A DNA stretch of 64,000 nt from Marinobacter sp. BGYM27 (GTDB lineage Bacteria > Pseudomonadota > Gammaproteobacteria > Pseudomonadales > Oleiphilaceae). Of the stretch, positions 1 through 9,460 are shown in pieces. A program made the translations under genes and the position numbers. Numbering within the stretch: the first letter of the stretch is position 1; each line of letters opens with the position of its first letter. The notes beneath the pieces are model-generated. The model was not told where the DNA came from. It did no database searches and was given only the letters and a program-made list of their open reading frames with translations. The stretch covers positions 1 to 64,000 of the forward strand of contig JANZNS010000002.1 in assembly GCA_025153445.1 (NCBI GenBank). The letters are read 5' to 3'.

Positions 1-107
1 CGGAGTACAACGATGAACGTCCCCACGATTCACTGGAAGACCTGACGCCATGGGAATACCTGGCGAAACACCAACGGGCGGAAAACTCTAATCAGCGGTG
101 CAACTGA
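1..107 (+). mobile_element. IS3-family transposase (OrfB), C-terminal fragment
   Basis: The reading frame that enters from the left edge (codons from base 3) ends at the TGA at 105-107. Its last 34 residues carry the C-terminal signature of IS3-family integrase-type transposases: a YNDERPH motif followed by SLEDLTPWEYL. These enzymes are DDE recombinases, and this tail follows the last catalytic glutamate. Whether the upstream part is intact lies outside the window. No terminal inverted repeat could be identified after the stop, so the element's right end is undefined. The family call is fairly secure; the subgroup is not. Confidence 0.8.
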
Positions 108-114
108 AACAGGG

Positions 115-303
115 ATGTTTACAATTGTTGCTCAGGCTAGAGGTTATGATACTGCGGATATGCAGCGAACGATTGCTGAATTGGATTTAGCAAAAGCGGC
201 TTATGAAGTGGATTGGCGAGAACAGCATCGGGCAGGGTATTTTAATCAGCTAACCGGCGATTCCATTGAGCGTGAGCGACTCCGTTCCCTTTCTGAGATG
301 TGA
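115..303 (+). CDS. Hypothetical 62-residue protein next to the IS3 remnant
   Basis: This short open frame begins 7 bases after the transposase stop. The product is charged and mostly helical in character, with no signal peptide, membrane segment or motif that I recognise. The AGGG upstream touches the ATG, so ribosome-binding support is poor, and an internal ATG at 160 is no better. It may be a passenger gene, part of a disrupted gene beyond the insertion, or a chance frame. I do not assign a function. Confidence 0.3.
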   Translation: MFTIVAQARGYDTADMQRTIAELDLAKAAYEVDWREQHRAGYFNQLTGDSIERERLRSLSEM

Positions 304-429
304 TGCCGGTCCAGGCCTCTCATAGACACCCCGGATTGCTGATGAGAGCACCCTGGGGCATGATGTGGGTCGATGGGTGAGGTTCGCAGGATCTTGCTGT
401 AGTTGTTGTTCCAATGGAAGAAGGTAGTG

Positions 430-804
430 ATGGTCGATCTCGAAATCTATATTCGCGGCTTAACCGAGAGTGGCTTAAAAGTTTGGCTGGCTCAGGAGCT
501 TGACCAAATTGAGTTGGAGTCGATTGGCGTCAAAGGTGTGCTCAAAGGGAAGGGGCGTCTTCAAGGTGTGCCTGTTCGCATCAGTGTCTACCCGGAGGCG
601 TTTTCCAAACACTTTTCCAGTGTCGTACTTGAGGGCGAGGTGCTTCCGTGGGATACGGATATTGAGTGCGCCCGCAGTGCGTGGGGTGCTATGGCAGTTG
701 AGGTCCGCTGCAGTCCCGGTGACTGGAAAGAAGGGGATCCGGTTGAGGAGGAAAAATGGTGGCGGATCGACGAGCGAGGTGAACAGAAAGTCGTTTGGAA
801 TTAA
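430..804 (+). CDS. Hypothetical 124-residue protein
   Basis: I chose the ATG at 430 because a GAAGAAGG ribosome-binding site (417-424) sits 5 bases upstream; a TTG at 403 would give a longer form. The product begins MVDLEIYIRGL, is acidic, has several alternating hydrophobic strands and tryptophan-rich ends (WGAMAVEV, EEKWWRIDE), and has no signal peptide or transmembrane segment. That suggests a small soluble alpha/beta protein. The family is not recognised. It is convergent with the downstream cold-shock-domain gene, with a shared hairpin between them. Confidence 0.6.
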   Translation: MVDLEIYIRGLTESGLKVWLAQELDQIELESIGVKGVLKGKGRLQGVPVRISVYPEAFSKHFSSVVLEGEVLPWDTDIECARSAWGAMAVEVRCSPGDWKEGDPVEEEKWWRIDERGEQKVVWN

Positions 805-889
805 AGAGAATACCCCGAAGGTTTGGCCAGTCATCCTTTGATAGCGTTTAGGCTCAATTTAGAACAGTAAAGCAACAGGCTAAACGAAA

Positions 890-924
890 TTCGGGGGAGG
901 CGTTGTTGTAACGCATCCCCCGAA
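890..924. terminator. Bidirectional hairpin between convergent genes
   Basis: Arms TTCGGGGGA (890-898) and TCCCCCGAA (916-924) are perfect complements. An inner GCGTT/AACGC pair is separated from them by one mismatch, and the loop is 5 bases. On the minus strand the hairpin is followed by TTTCGTTTA, a weak U-rich tail, so it best fits termination of the cold-shock-domain gene. Confidence 0.6.
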
Positions 925-954
925 CAGAGCATTCAAAAAGCCAATAGCGGGCTC

Positions 955-1497
955 TTAGTCTTCCAGAATGCTGACGTTGTCTGCCTGAAGGCCTTTGTCC
1001 GCGTCAACAACGTTGAAACGTACCAGTTGCCCCTGGCGGAGCACGCGACGGCCGCGACCACGAATGGCACGGAAGTGAACGAAGACTTCGTCGCCACTAT
1101 CACGCACAATAAAGCCAAAGCCTTTCTTCACGTTGAACCATTTAACGGAACCCTCTTCATCACCTTCAGGGCCGTAGTCACTGTCTTCTTCGTCATCGCT
1201 GTATTGCGAGGAGGATGATTGTGCCGGACGGCGAGCTGCTTGCTGACGACCTTTCTGGGCGAACAGCACCGTCAGGAAGCCTGTCAGGCCAAAGAGCACC
1301 AGAGCGATGATATAAGCCAGGATGCCTTGATCGCTTCCCAGCACGAATGCAGGGTTGCCTGCAACGTCATTGGAACCGTTTGTTGACAGGATCTGGAAAA
1401 GCTCCGGTGTGAAACTCAGCAGGCAAAACGCCAGAATAAAAGGAGCGGGAATCGCGATTAGCAGAGCAACGAGAATCGCTTTTTTTGGATTACGCAT
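955..1497 (-). CDS. Membrane-anchored cold-shock-domain protein
   Basis: The 180-residue product has two hydrophobic membrane segments (about residues 7-28 and 58-80), then an acidic, Ser/Asp/Glu-rich linker, then a full C-terminal cold-shock domain (about 113-180). That domain carries the RNP1-like KGFGFIV and RNP2-like VFVHF motifs that bind single-stranded RNA or DNA. Cold-shock proteins are normally free 65-70 residue proteins, so here the nucleic-acid-binding module would be tethered to the inner membrane facing the cytoplasm. A TGGAG ribosome-binding site precedes the ATG. Role inferred: RNA chaperone or regulator at the membrane; the partner is unknown. Confidence 0.8.
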   Translation of the reverse strand: MRNPKKAILVALLIAIPAPFILAFCLLSFTPELFQILSTNGSNDVAGNPAFVLGSDQGILAYIIALVLFGLTGFLTVLFAQKGRQQAARRPAQSSSSQYSDDEEDSDYGPEGDEEGSVKWFNVKKGFGFIVRDSGDEVFVHFRAIRGRGRRVLRQGQLVRFNVVDADKGLQADNVSILED

Positions 1498-1671
1498 TTG
1501 ACGACTAAATCTCCATCAATCAATAAACAATAACAGCCTGATTTCACGTAAAATAAACGCTCAGGCGTGGAAAAGCAGGGTGGCGGGTGACTGTGTTGCC
1601 TTCCCTGCAAGCGCCGCATGATACCAGATAAGTCAGCAACCTACCCACCCCGTATACAGGTAAGAAGCGTA

Positions 1672-1899
1672 ATGGGTCACATGACATTGGAACAACTTGA
1701 AGCCCGAATGAATGATTTGGAAACGCGGGTGGCGTTTCAGGACGATATGATCGCGACGCTGAATGATCAGGTCGCCCAGCAGGAACTGGATATCCGGCTG
1801 TTATGGGAAGCCAAGAAGCGGCTCAACAAGCAGGTGTCTGATCTCTCGCCTTCCAATATCCGCAGCGAGGAAGATGAAACGCCGCCGCCCCATTATTGA
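1672..1899 (+). CDS. slyX: SlyX family protein
   Basis: The 75-residue product is a short coiled coil (MTLEQLEARMNDLETRVAF and following heptads) with a Pro/His tail ending PPPHY, the hallmark layout of SlyX. The cellular role of SlyX is unclear. The start at 1672 is chosen because AAGAAG (1662-1667) lies 5 bases upstream and it gives the usual SlyX length; the open frame extends upstream without support. It is convergent with dapE. Confidence 0.85.
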   Translation: MGHMTLEQLEARMNDLETRVAFQDDMIATLNDQVAQQELDIRLLWEAKKRLNKQVSDLSPSNIRSEEDETPPPHY

Positions 1900-1944
1900 A
1901 GTCAGAGCTTCCGGGGCGGCGACAGCGATCTTTTTGGTGGGCTG

Positions 1945-3075
1945 TCAGCTCAGAAGTTCTTCTAGCAAACGTTCGTATATTTCCGACAGCGTGTCCAGAT
2001 CGTCCGCTTTTACGCACTCATCGATTTTGTGAATGGTGGCATTGACTGGGCCTAGCTCAACAACCTGGGCACCGGTCGGTGCAATAAAGCGTCCGTCTGA
2101 AGTCCCTCCTGACGTCGACAGCTGAGTGTCCCGGCCGGTGACATGTTTGATAGCTGCAGAGGCGGCATTAACGAGTGCGCCTTTTTCTGTAAGGAAGGGT
2201 TCGCCGCTAAGGTGCCACAGCAGGTCATATTTCAGATTGTGCCGCTCCAGTACTTCAGCAACCTTTTGTTGGAGGCTTTCTGAGGTGTTTTCAGTGCAGT
2301 AGCGGAAGTTGAAATGCACCAGCATTTCACCCGGTATGACGTTGCTGCCGGTGCCGGCCTCTATTTTGGTAATCTGGAACGTTGTCGCCGGGAAGAACTC
2401 GTTGCCTTGGTCCCATTCGGTCTGAGCTAGCTCGTCAAGTGCTGGCGCTGCCCTGTGAACCGGATTTTCTGCAAGGTGCGGATAAGCAACGTGGCCCTGA
2501 ATGCCTTGTACGGTAAGGTAGCCATGGAGTGAGCCCCGGCGACCGTTTTTGATAATGTCCCCGACCTCATGGGTGCTTGAGGGTTCGCCTATGAGGCACC
2601 AGTCGATTTTTTCGTTTCTTGCTTCCAGTGCCTCAATGACTTTAACGGTGCCGTCGTGTGCCGGTCCTTCTTCGTCGCTGGTAATCAGCAATGCGATAGA
2701 GCCTTTGTGGTCTGGGCAGCGGGCGACAAAGCGTTCGCAGGCAGTAACAAAGGCGGCAAGACTTCCCTTCATATCCGCAGCGCCGCGACCGTATAGGTAG
2801 CCGTCACGAATAGCGGGTTCAAACGGCGGTACGGACCAGTTTTTCTCGGGGCCGGTGGGGACGACATCTGTGTGGCCGGCGAAGGCCAGAAGCGGGCCGT
2901 CACTGCCTTTTCGGGCCCACAGGTTTTCAACGTCACCGAAATGCAGTCGCTCGTCGACAAAGCCCAGCCTGGAAAGGCGAGACATGAGCTGATCCTGACA
3001 GCCCGCATCGCTGGGGGTGACGGATTGGCGGCGGATCAGGTCGATTGTAAGCTGAAGGGTAGGAGAGTCAGGCAT
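1945..3075 (-). CDS. dapE: Succinyl-diaminopimelate desuccinylase
   Basis: DapE removes succinate from N-succinyl-L,L-diaminopimelate in the lysine/peptidoglycan precursor pathway; it is a cytoplasmic dinuclear zinc peptidase-family enzyme. Visible metal and catalytic residues are H68 and D70 in [12 protein letters not shown]101 in [10 protein letters not shown], and E135/E136 in SDEEGPA. The start at 3075 ([10 protein letters not shown]) matches the family's N terminus and gives 376 residues, close to the usual 375; a GTG at 3111 would add 12 unmatched residues. It is the last gene of the glnD-dapC-dapD-dapE run and is convergent with slyX. Confidence 0.95.
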   Translation of the reverse strand: MPDSPTLQLTIDLIRRQSVTPSDAGCQDQLMSRLSRLGFVDERLHFGDVENLWARKGSDGPLLAFAGHTDVVPTGPEKNWSVPPFEPAIRDGYLYGRGAADMKGSLAAFVTACERFVARCPDHKGSIALLITSDEEGPAHDGTVKVIEALEARNEKIDWCLIGEPSSTHEVGDIIKNGRRGSLHGYLTVQGIQGHVAYPHLAENPVHRAAPALDELAQTEWDQGNEFFPATTFQITKIEAGTGSNVIPGEMLVHFNFRYCTENTSESLQQKVAEVLERHNLKYDLLWHLSGEPFLTEKGALVNAASAAIKHVTGRDTQLSTSGGTSDGRFIAPTGAQVVELGPVNATIHKIDECVKADDLDTLSEIYERLLEELLS

Positions 3076-3161
3076 CCAGAAATCCGGTTTTGAGGCTGGC
3101 GAGGAGGTCACCCGAACAGAAAGGTAAGGGTTCTGTCCGGGTAGCTCGGGTGGCTCATTAA

Positions 3162-4190
3162 TCAGTTGTTGGCGTGTAGCGCCTCATTCAACTCGATAGC
3201 CGTTTTGTTGGTTTTGCATTCAACTGCGCCGTTCTGTGAGTTGCGACGGAATAGCAGATCTGGCTTGTTGGCCAGGTCACGGGCCTTGACGGTCTGAACC
3301 AGCGTGTTGTTTTCATCAAGCAGAGCAATCTTGGTGCCGGCGGTGATGTAAAGACCTGCCTCGACCGTATTGCGGTCACCCAGCGGGATGCCAATGCCCG
3401 CATTTGCGCCGATCAGGCAGTTTTCACCCACCGCAATAATGATATTGCCGCCGCCAGAAAGTGTCCCCATGGTGGAGCAGCCGCCGCCCAGATCCGAGCC
3501 TTTCCCGACCATAACTCCAGCGGAGATACGACCCTCAATCATGCTGGTACCTTCGGTGCCCGCATTGAAGTTGATAAAGCCTTCATGCATGACAGTCGTG
3601 CCTTCTCCCACGTAGGCGCCAAGGCGCACACGAGCGGTATCGGCGATGCGCACGCCACGGGGAACAACGTAGTCAGTCATCTGGGGAAACTTGTCAACCG
3701 ATTTTACTTCCAGAGTGCGGCCTGCGATACGTGCATCCAGTTGGCGTTCTGGTAGTTCATCCAGATCGATCGGGCCTTCGTTGGTCCAGGCAATGTTAGG
3801 TAGCAGTCCGAAAATACCGTCTAGCTTGAGGCCATGGGGTTTGACCAAACGGTGCGATATCAAATGCAGCTTCAGATAGACTTCCGGTGTGCTGGACGCA
3901 CTGTCGTCGCTGTCCAATAGTGTGACAACAGCCGGGCTTGCGCTGGTGGCGGCCTTGTGTGCCAGTTTGGCCAGATCATCCCGGCCCGCGCCTTTCAGGC
4001 CTTCAGCGAAAGCCGTCAGCTGCTCAGTGCTGGGTTCGATAGCCTGATTGCCGCCACTATAGCCTAATGTATTGCTGGCAATTTCAACGATGATGGCATC
4101 GGGCATATACAGCGGTTGCTGGTAGTAAGTCTCCAGCCATTCGCCCTTGTGGTTTTGTGTGCCGATGCCAATGCCAAATGCAAAGCTCAT
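3162..4190 (-). CDS. dapD: 2,3,4,5-tetrahydropyridine-2,6-dicarboxylate N-succinyltransferase
   Basis: DapD transfers succinate from succinyl-CoA to tetrahydrodipicolinate, committing carbon to the succinylase branch of DAP/lysine synthesis. The 342-residue product is the longer Pseudomonas-type DapD: an N-terminal alpha/beta domain starting [11 protein letters not shown], then left-handed beta-helix repeats in the C-terminal half ([53 protein letters not shown]). It lies 86 bases upstream of dapE on the same strand, giving two consecutive-pathway genes together with dapC. Confidence 0.95.
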   Translation of the reverse strand: MSFAFGIGIGTQNHKGEWLETYYQQPLYMPDAIIVEIASNTLGYSGGNQAIEPSTEQLTAFAEGLKGAGRDDLAKLAHKAATSASPAVVTLLDSDDSASSTPEVYLKLHLISHRLVKPHGLKLDGIFGLLPNIAWTNEGPIDLDELPERQLDARIAGRTLEVKSVDKFPQMTDYVVPRGVRIADTARVRLGAYVGEGTTVMHEGFINFNAGTEGTSMIEGRISAGVMVGKGSDLGGGCSTMGTLSGGGNIIIAVGENCLIGANAGIGIPLGDRNTVEAGLYITAGTKIALLDENNTLVQTVKARDLANKPDLLFRRNSQNGAVECKTNKTAIELNEALHANN

Positions 4191-4336
4191 GTTGAAACTG
4201 CTCCTGTGTCAGTAAACGTGTCGTTAGGTGCCTGCTTTATCGTGCGGGCCTGCCTCGAGAAGTTGCTGCTGAATCCGGCGCCACGCGAGGCTCATGGCCG
4301 TGCGCATTGAAATGCCGCCCCGCTTGTATCTGTTAC

Positions 4337-4687
4337 TTAAAGCTGTGTCCGCCACTGCTGATCGTCAAACCCTACCATAACGGAATCATGGCTCTCGACC
4401 ACTGGGCGCTTGATGGCCGAAGGGTTCTCTTCCATGACGACGAGCGCAGAATCGCGGGCAATGTTATCACGAATGGCGTCCGGCAATTTACGCCAGGTGG
4501 TTCCGCGACGGTTAAGCAGGGTTTCCCAGCCAACCTGCTTTTCCCAGGTTGCAAGTTGGGTCGCCGTTGGTGGTTCCTTTTTGAAGTCGTGGAAGGTGTA
4601 CGGTTTCTCGTTGGCGTCGAGCCATTTCAGCGCTTTTTTGACGGTGTCGCAGTTCTTGATGCCGTAAATATTGATGCTGTCAGTCAT
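4337..4687 (-). CDS. ArsC/Spx-family reductase-like protein (YffB type)
   Basis: The 116-residue protein has the thioredoxin-like ArsC fold: it starts with a beta strand and the GIKNCDTVKKAL motif, which contains the single N-terminal cysteine typical of YffB and Spx relatives. A later region, NRRGTTWRKL, and the conserved IKRPVVE segment complete the family signature. Members are often annotated as arsenate reductase, but the YffB branch is better described as a putative glutathione-dependent thiol reductase. It sits between dapC and dapD, a position typical of pseudomonads; its role in lysine synthesis, if any, is unknown. Confidence 0.85.
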   Translation of the reverse strand: MTDSINIYGIKNCDTVKKALKWLDANEKPYTFHDFKKEPPTATQLATWEKQVGWETLLNRRGTTWRKLPDAIRDNIARDSALVVMEENPSAIKRPVVESHDSVMVGFDDQQWRTQL

Positions 4688-4706
4688 CTGTCGGTCTGTT
4701 CCAGGC

Positions 4707-5909
4707 TTATGTCGTTGAATTCAGTATGAAGTTCCGGATCCGCTTTGCCGCCTCCACGCATTCCTCAAGCGGTGCCACAAGTGCCATGCGGATACGATTC
4801 TCACCCGGGTTATGGCCGTCAGTTTCCCGGGAAAGGTAGCGACCGGGGAGAACATGCACATTTTGCTGTTCAGCAAGATCCCGGGCAAAGCGATCGTCCG
4901 CATAGGGTGTTTCTGGCCAGAGGTAAAAACCGGCATCCGGCGCTGCGACCCGCATGACCTCGGCCAGAATGGGGACTACGGCGTCAAACTTGGCACGGTA
5001 AGCGGCCCGGTTTTCAGCAACGTGGGCTTCATCGTCCCATGCGGCGATACTCGCCAACTGGTGCTGAATAGGCATCGCCGAGCCGTGGTAGGTTCGGTAG
5101 CGAAGGTAATCTGCCAGAATCCGCGCATCGCCAGCGACGAAGCCGGATCTCAGCCCGGGTAAATTGCTGCGTTTGGACAGGCTGTGAAAAACAATACAAC
5201 GGGCGTAGTCGTCGCGGCCAATGGCGGCGCAGGTTTCGAGAAGCCCTTCAGGTGGGTTGTTTTCATCAGGGTAGAGCTCTGAATAGCACTCATCCGAGGC
5301 GATAATAAAATCAAAACGGTCGGCGAGTTCAATCAGGCGTTTGAGCGTGGCTCTGGGGATAACCGCGCCACTCGGGTTGCCGGGAGAGCACAGAAAAAGT
5401 ATCTGGCATTGCTGCCAGACCTTGTCCTCAACGGCTTCAAAGTCCGGAATGAAATGATTGTCAGCCGCGCAGGGCAGGTAGTGTGGGGTTGCTCCTGCGA
5501 GAAATGCGGCACCTTCATAGATCTGGTAGAACGGGTTCGGGCTGACGACAGTCGCATTCGCGACAGGATTGATGGTGGCCTGAACCAGCGAGAAGATGGC
5601 TTCGCGCGTGCCATTAACGGGAATGACATGGCTCGCAGCGGTCAACGATCCGGGCTTTAGATTGAATCGCCGGGTTGCCCAGTTTGCGATGGCTTCGCGT
5701 AGCGCATCGGTGCCTTTGGTGGTGGGGTAGTTCGCCAGTTTATCCAGGTTGTCGCTGACAACCTGTTTGACGAAATCCGGTGCCGGGTGCTTGGGCTCGC
5801 CGATCGAGAGTGCGATCGGTGGCACATTAGCCGGTGGCACAATGCTGGCCTTGAGCTCCGCCAGTTTCTCAAACGGATAGGGGTGCAGTCGGTCTAGATT
5901 CGGATTCAT
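4707..5909 (-). CDS. dapC: N-succinyldiaminopimelate aminotransferase
   Basis: This fold-type I PLP aminotransferase converts N-succinyl-2-amino-6-ketopimelate to N-succinyl-L,L-DAP with glutamate. Motifs seen include the PLP-lysine region SLSKRSNLPGLR (K246), SPGNPSG (N178) and SDECYSELY (D206, Y209). The start at 5909 (MNPNLDRLHPYPF) matches the family; the 56 codons upstream in the same open frame lie inside the glnD 3' end and intergenic region. Neighbouring dapD and dapE support DapC rather than a generic class I/II aminotransferase. It lies 22 bases downstream of glnD. Confidence 0.92.
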   Translation of the reverse strand: MNPNLDRLHPYPFEKLAELKASIVPPANVPPIALSIGEPKHPAPDFVKQVVSDNLDKLANYPTTKGTDALREAIANWATRRFNLKPGSLTAASHVIPVNGTREAIFSLVQATINPVANATVVSPNPFYQIYEGAAFLAGATPHYLPCAADNHFIPDFEAVEDKVWQQCQILFLCSPGNPSGAVIPRATLKRLIELADRFDFIIASDECYSELYPDENNPPEGLLETCAAIGRDDYARCIVFHSLSKRSNLPGLRSGFVAGDARILADYLRYRTYHGSAMPIQHQLASIAAWDDEAHVAENRAAYRAKFDAVVPILAEVMRVAAPDAGFYLWPETPYADDRFARDLAEQQNVHVLPGRYLSRETDGHNPGENRIRMALVAPLEECVEAAKRIRNFILNSTT

Positions 5910-5931
5910 GGCGCCTGTATCTCTGAAAAAA

Positions 5932-8601
5932 TTATATTCCGACGTGATCGTCCAGCTGGCTGCAAAGGTCATCCTGTAGCGCCTGGCAAGTCGCCGGATC
6001 GCTGATCGGATCACCCGCGTCGTCGGTAATGAAGAAAACGTCCTCGACCCTTTCGCCCAGCGTAGCGATTTTGGCATTTGTCAGCCGCACATTGTTTTCG
6101 AACAGAATGCTGCCGACTCTCGCGAGCAGGCCGGGGCGGTCCGGGGTGATGAGCTCCATGACGGTGCGCTGATTGACCGTATCATTGGAGAAGGTCACCT
6201 GGGTCGGAAACGAGAAATGTTTGAGCTGTCGAGGTGTGCGGCGATGGATGATGTCCGGGTAATCGTCCGGATCGTCCAGTTCTTCAATCAGGCGCTGGCG
6301 GACGCGCTCCTTGCGGGCCTGGTCTTTGCCCAGCGGCTGACCTTTTTCGTCGAGAACGATGTAGGCGCTGACCGAATACGGCCCTTCACTGCTGCTGATT
6401 CTGGCATCAACGATGTTGAGGTTGAGTTGCTCCAGTACCGCAGTCGTCGCTGCAAAAAGGGCGGCCCGGTCATTCATATAAATGACGATTTGCGAGTAGC
6501 CATCAGTTGGGCCGCCGCGGGTGTCACGAATCATCACCAGCGGGTCGGGGTTGTCGCCGTGGCGAATGATGGCGGCTGTCTGCCAGGCGATATCGACGGT
6601 GGAATCCTGAAGGAAGTAGTCCTCATCCATGACATTCCAGACGGCATCAATCTGGTCGTCGCTGATATTTTGGGCAAGCAGGATTTCCCGGGCTTCAGAT
6701 TGCGTGGCCTGAACCCACTCGCTGCGGTCGATTGGCGTTTCAGTGCCGCGTCGCAGTGCGCGCTTGGTTTCAATGTAGAGCTGGCGCAGAAGTGACGCTC
6801 GCCAGGTGTTCCAGAGCTTCGGATTGGTTGCGCTGATGTCGCAGACCGTTAACACGTAGAGATAATCGAGGTGGATTTGCGATGGCACGGCGCGCGCAAA
6901 GGCGTGAATGATATCCGGGTCCGAAATATCTTTGCGCTGGGCCGTCATCGACATCAGCAAGTGGTTTTCCACCAGCCAGGCAATGAGTTGCGTGTCCCTT
7001 TGGCTGAGATGGTGGCGTTCGCAGAACAGCTCCGCGTCTTCTGCACCCAGCTCTGAATGATCGCCGCCGCGCCCTTTGGCAATATCGTGATAAAGGCCGG
7101 CAATATAGAGGTTTTCGAGTTTGGGGAGCCGGTGGAGCAGGCGGGACGCTAATGGGTAATGGGTGAGCGCGTCCTCGCTGCTCATCTGGACCATATTCCG
7201 GATTACCCGCATGGTGTGGGCATCAACGGTAAAGATATGGAACAGGTCGTACTGCATCTGGCCGATAATATTGCCAAACTCCGGCAGATATCGCCCCAAT
7301 ACATTGTACTTCTTCATGGCCGACAGGGTCTGGTCAAGCGCATGAGGGGTTCTGAGTAGCTCCATAAACAGCGTGGTGACCGCAAGGTCGGAGCGAAAGG
7401 CGTCGTCAATCAGGTGCCGGTGGGCTCGCAGTGAGCGGATTGTTGTGGCCCGGATGCCCCGGATATCGGGGTTTTGCGCCATGAGGACAAAGATTTCCAT
7501 CAAGGCATAGGGCGCGTAGGCAAAAACCTGATTGTTGACGGCCTCGATATAGCGGTTGCGGATCTGGAAGCGCTTGTTGATCGGGCGAATGTCATCCGCC
7601 TCGGCGGATTCCAGGATAGCCTCGTCGTAGTACTGAAGAATGACGTCTGTGAGCTCGGCCAGTGCGAGGACGGTACGGTAGTACTCCTGCATCATGATTT
7701 CGACGCCAAGCCGCTTGTCTTCGTCGTGATAGCCCAGCATTTGCGCGAGTGCCCGCTGGTGATCAAAGAGCAGGCGGTTTTCATTGCGGTCCGAGATCAG
7801 TTGCAGGCCGTATCGAAGGCGCCAGAGGAAATTTTCACCGCCCAGCAGGATCTGGTATTCCTCTTCTGTGAGGATGCTGAATCGGGTCAAATCGGCAGTT
7901 GATTCAAGCCCGAAGTGGCGTTTGGTGATCCAGCCGATGGTCTGGATGTCTCTTAGCCCGCCAGGAGACCCCTTGATGTTGGGCTCCAGGTTGTACTCGG
8001 TGTCGCCGTATTTTTCGTGGCGCCTGCGCTGTTCTTCCCGTTTGGCAATAAAATATGCCCGGTCTTCGCTGACGTTATCAGAGTATATCTGGTGGCTCAG
8101 CGCGGAGCGCAGGTTGTCCGGTCCCACGATCGTGCGGGTTTCGAGCAGGTTGGTGAGAATGGTGACATCGCCTCTGGCGGCAGTCAGGCATTCGTCAATG
8201 CTGCGTACACTATGGCCGATATCGAGCTTCAGGTCCCAGAGCAGGGTGATAAAGGTGGAGAGGTCTTCCTGCCATTCTTCACTGACATCGCGACGTGTGA
8301 GGATGAGCAAGTCGATATCGGAATGTGGGTGCAGTTCGCAACGCCCGTAGCCGCCAACCGCTATCAGGGCAATGTCATTGGATTCGCTGAACGGGTAGCG
8401 TTGCCATAGCAGGCTCAGGATGCGGTCAACGGTGAGGGCTCGGGCCAAAACCAGCTCTCTGACGTCGGCCCCGTTGGTAAACGCCTTGGCATGCTCTTCG
8501 TATGCGGCTTTCAAAGCCTTGCGGGCAGGGCCAATTGGGGAAGGCGCCGCGGCAATTTGAGCTTCCAGGCTTTCGGTGTCCAGAGCGTCGGCTATTGCCA
8601 T
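5932..8601 (-). CDS. glnD: Bifunctional [protein-PII] uridylyltransferase / uridylyl-removing enzyme
   Basis: GlnD senses glutamine and uridylylates or de-uridylylates PII proteins to control nitrogen assimilation. The 889-residue product shows the nucleotidyltransferase motif GGYGRCELHPHSDID (about residues 83-97), an HD phosphohydrolase domain with YHDIAKGRGGDHSELG in the middle, and two ACT domains in the last 190 residues (MNDRAALFAATTAVL and ITPDRPGLLARVGSIL). The ATG at 8601 is chosen because GAGG lies about 10 bases upstream; the open frame reaches 8652. It precedes dapC on the same strand. Confidence 0.96.
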   Translation of the reverse strand: MAIADALDTESLEAQIAAAPSPIGPARKALKAAYEEHAKAFTNGADVRELVLARALTVDRILSLLWQRYPFSESNDIALIAVGGYGRCELHPHSDIDLLILTRRDVSEEWQEDLSTFITLLWDLKLDIGHSVRSIDECLTAARGDVTILTNLLETRTIVGPDNLRSALSHQIYSDNVSEDRAYFIAKREEQRRRHEKYGDTEYNLEPNIKGSPGGLRDIQTIGWITKRHFGLESTADLTRFSILTEEEYQILLGGENFLWRLRYGLQLISDRNENRLLFDHQRALAQMLGYHDEDKRLGVEIMMQEYYRTVLALAELTDVILQYYDEAILESAEADDIRPINKRFQIRNRYIEAVNNQVFAYAPYALMEIFVLMAQNPDIRGIRATTIRSLRAHRHLIDDAFRSDLAVTTLFMELLRTPHALDQTLSAMKKYNVLGRYLPEFGNIIGQMQYDLFHIFTVDAHTMRVIRNMVQMSSEDALTHYPLASRLLHRLPKLENLYIAGLYHDIAKGRGGDHSELGAEDAELFCERHHLSQRDTQLIAWLVENHLLMSMTAQRKDISDPDIIHAFARAVPSQIHLDYLYVLTVCDISATNPKLWNTWRASLLRQLYIETKRALRRGTETPIDRSEWVQATQSEAREILLAQNISDDQIDAVWNVMDEDYFLQDSTVDIAWQTAAIIRHGDNPDPLVMIRDTRGGPTDGYSQIVIYMNDRAALFAATTAVLEQLNLNIVDARISSSEGPYSVSAYIVLDEKGQPLGKDQARKERVRQRLIEELDDPDDYPDIIHRRTPRQLKHFSFPTQVTFSNDTVNQRTVMELITPDRPGLLARVGSILFENNVRLTNAKIATLGERVEDVFFITDDAGDPISDPATCQALQDDLCSQLDDHVGI

Positions 8602-8631
8602 CGTGTTCGTTGCCTCAAAGGCTGATAGAAG

Positions 8632-8650
8632 GCCGGCACTGAATGCCGGC
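8632..8650 (-). terminator. Weak hairpin between map and glnD
   Basis: GCCGGCA and TGCCGGC form a perfect 7-bp stem with a 5-base loop. Read on the minus strand it is followed by CTTCTATC, a poor U tract, so it may attenuate read-through from map into glnD rather than fully terminate. Confidence 0.35.
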
Positions 8651-8689
8651 AAGGGTCATGGGCATATGCAGGCGTTAGTCAGATGGCGT

Positions 8690-9460
8690 TCAGAATGGTT
8701 CATCCGGTCGCTTGGTCAGCACTTCATAGCCATTAGCCGTTACCAGAATCGTATGTTCCCACTGTGCTGAGAGCTTGTGATCCTTGGTGACAACAGTCCA
8801 GTCATCGGGCAGCAGTTTGCACTGGTATTTGCCCTGATTAATCATGGGCTCAATCGTAAACGTCATGCCTTCTTTGAGCTCCAGGCCGGTGCCGGGGCGG
8901 CCGTAATGCATTACCTGAGGCTCTTCATGAAATACGCGGCCAATGCCGTGTCCGCAGTAGTCCCGCACCACGGAGAAACGGTTTTTCTCGGCGTGTTGCT
9001 GAATAACGTGACCGATGTCTCCCAGGCGTGCACCCGGCTTGACCAGTTCCATGCCTTTATAGAGGCACTCCTGGGTGATTCTGACCAGGCGCTCGGCGGC
9101 GATTTTGGGTTCGCCGACAAAAAACATCTTGCTGGTGTCGCCGTGATACTCATCTTTGATGACAGTGACATCAATGTTGATGATATCACCGCTCTTAAGC
9201 ACTTTTTTGCTGCTGGGGATGCCGTGGCACACCACGTGGTTGACAGAGGTGCAGACGGATTTCGGAAACCCCTTGTAGTTCAGGGGGGCCGGTATAGCCT
9301 TCTGCTCGTTAACAATATAGTCGTGGCAGATCCGGTCCAGCTCTTCCGTGGTCACACCCGGTTTGACGTGTTCGCCGATCATTTCAAGAACATCGGCAGC
9401 CAGTCGGCCGGCTACGCGCATTTTTTCGATTTCTTCGGGAGTTTTAATCGATACCTGCAT
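8690..9460 (-). CDS. map: Methionine aminopeptidase, type I
   Basis: Map removes the initiator methionine from nascent proteins; it is a cytoplasmic dinuclear metalloprotease. The 256-residue product has metal-ligand regions NIDVTVIKDEYHGD, the GHGIGRVFHEEP segment and the C-terminal FTIEPM and WEHTILVT segments of the pita-bread fold. The ATG at 9460 (MQVSIKTPEE) is preferred over an upstream TTG at 9475. It is divergent from rpsB, the usual arrangement in gammaproteobacteria. Confidence 0.96.
   Translation of the reverse strand: MQVSIKTPEEIEKMRVAGRLAADVLEMIGEHVKPGVTTEELDRICHDYIVNEQKAIPAPLNYKGFPKSVCTSVNHVVCHGIPSSKKVLKSGDIINIDVTVIKDEYHGDTSKMFFVGEPKIAAERLVRITQECLYKGMELVKPGARLGDIGHVIQQHAEKNRFSVVRDYCGHGIGRVFHEEPQVMHYGRPGTGLELKEGMTFTIEPMINQGKYQCKLLPDDWTVVTKDHKLSAQWEHTILVTANGYEVLTKRPDEPF

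Noticed and set aside
4307..4729. 140-codon plus-strand open frame opposite the ArsC/Spx-like gene
   Set aside because: The minus-strand frame has a clear thioredoxin-like family signature and conserved context; this one does not.
6217..6795. 192-codon plus-strand open frame opposite glnD
   Set aside because: It is fully inside the well-supported glnD gene, which has intact domains on the other strand.
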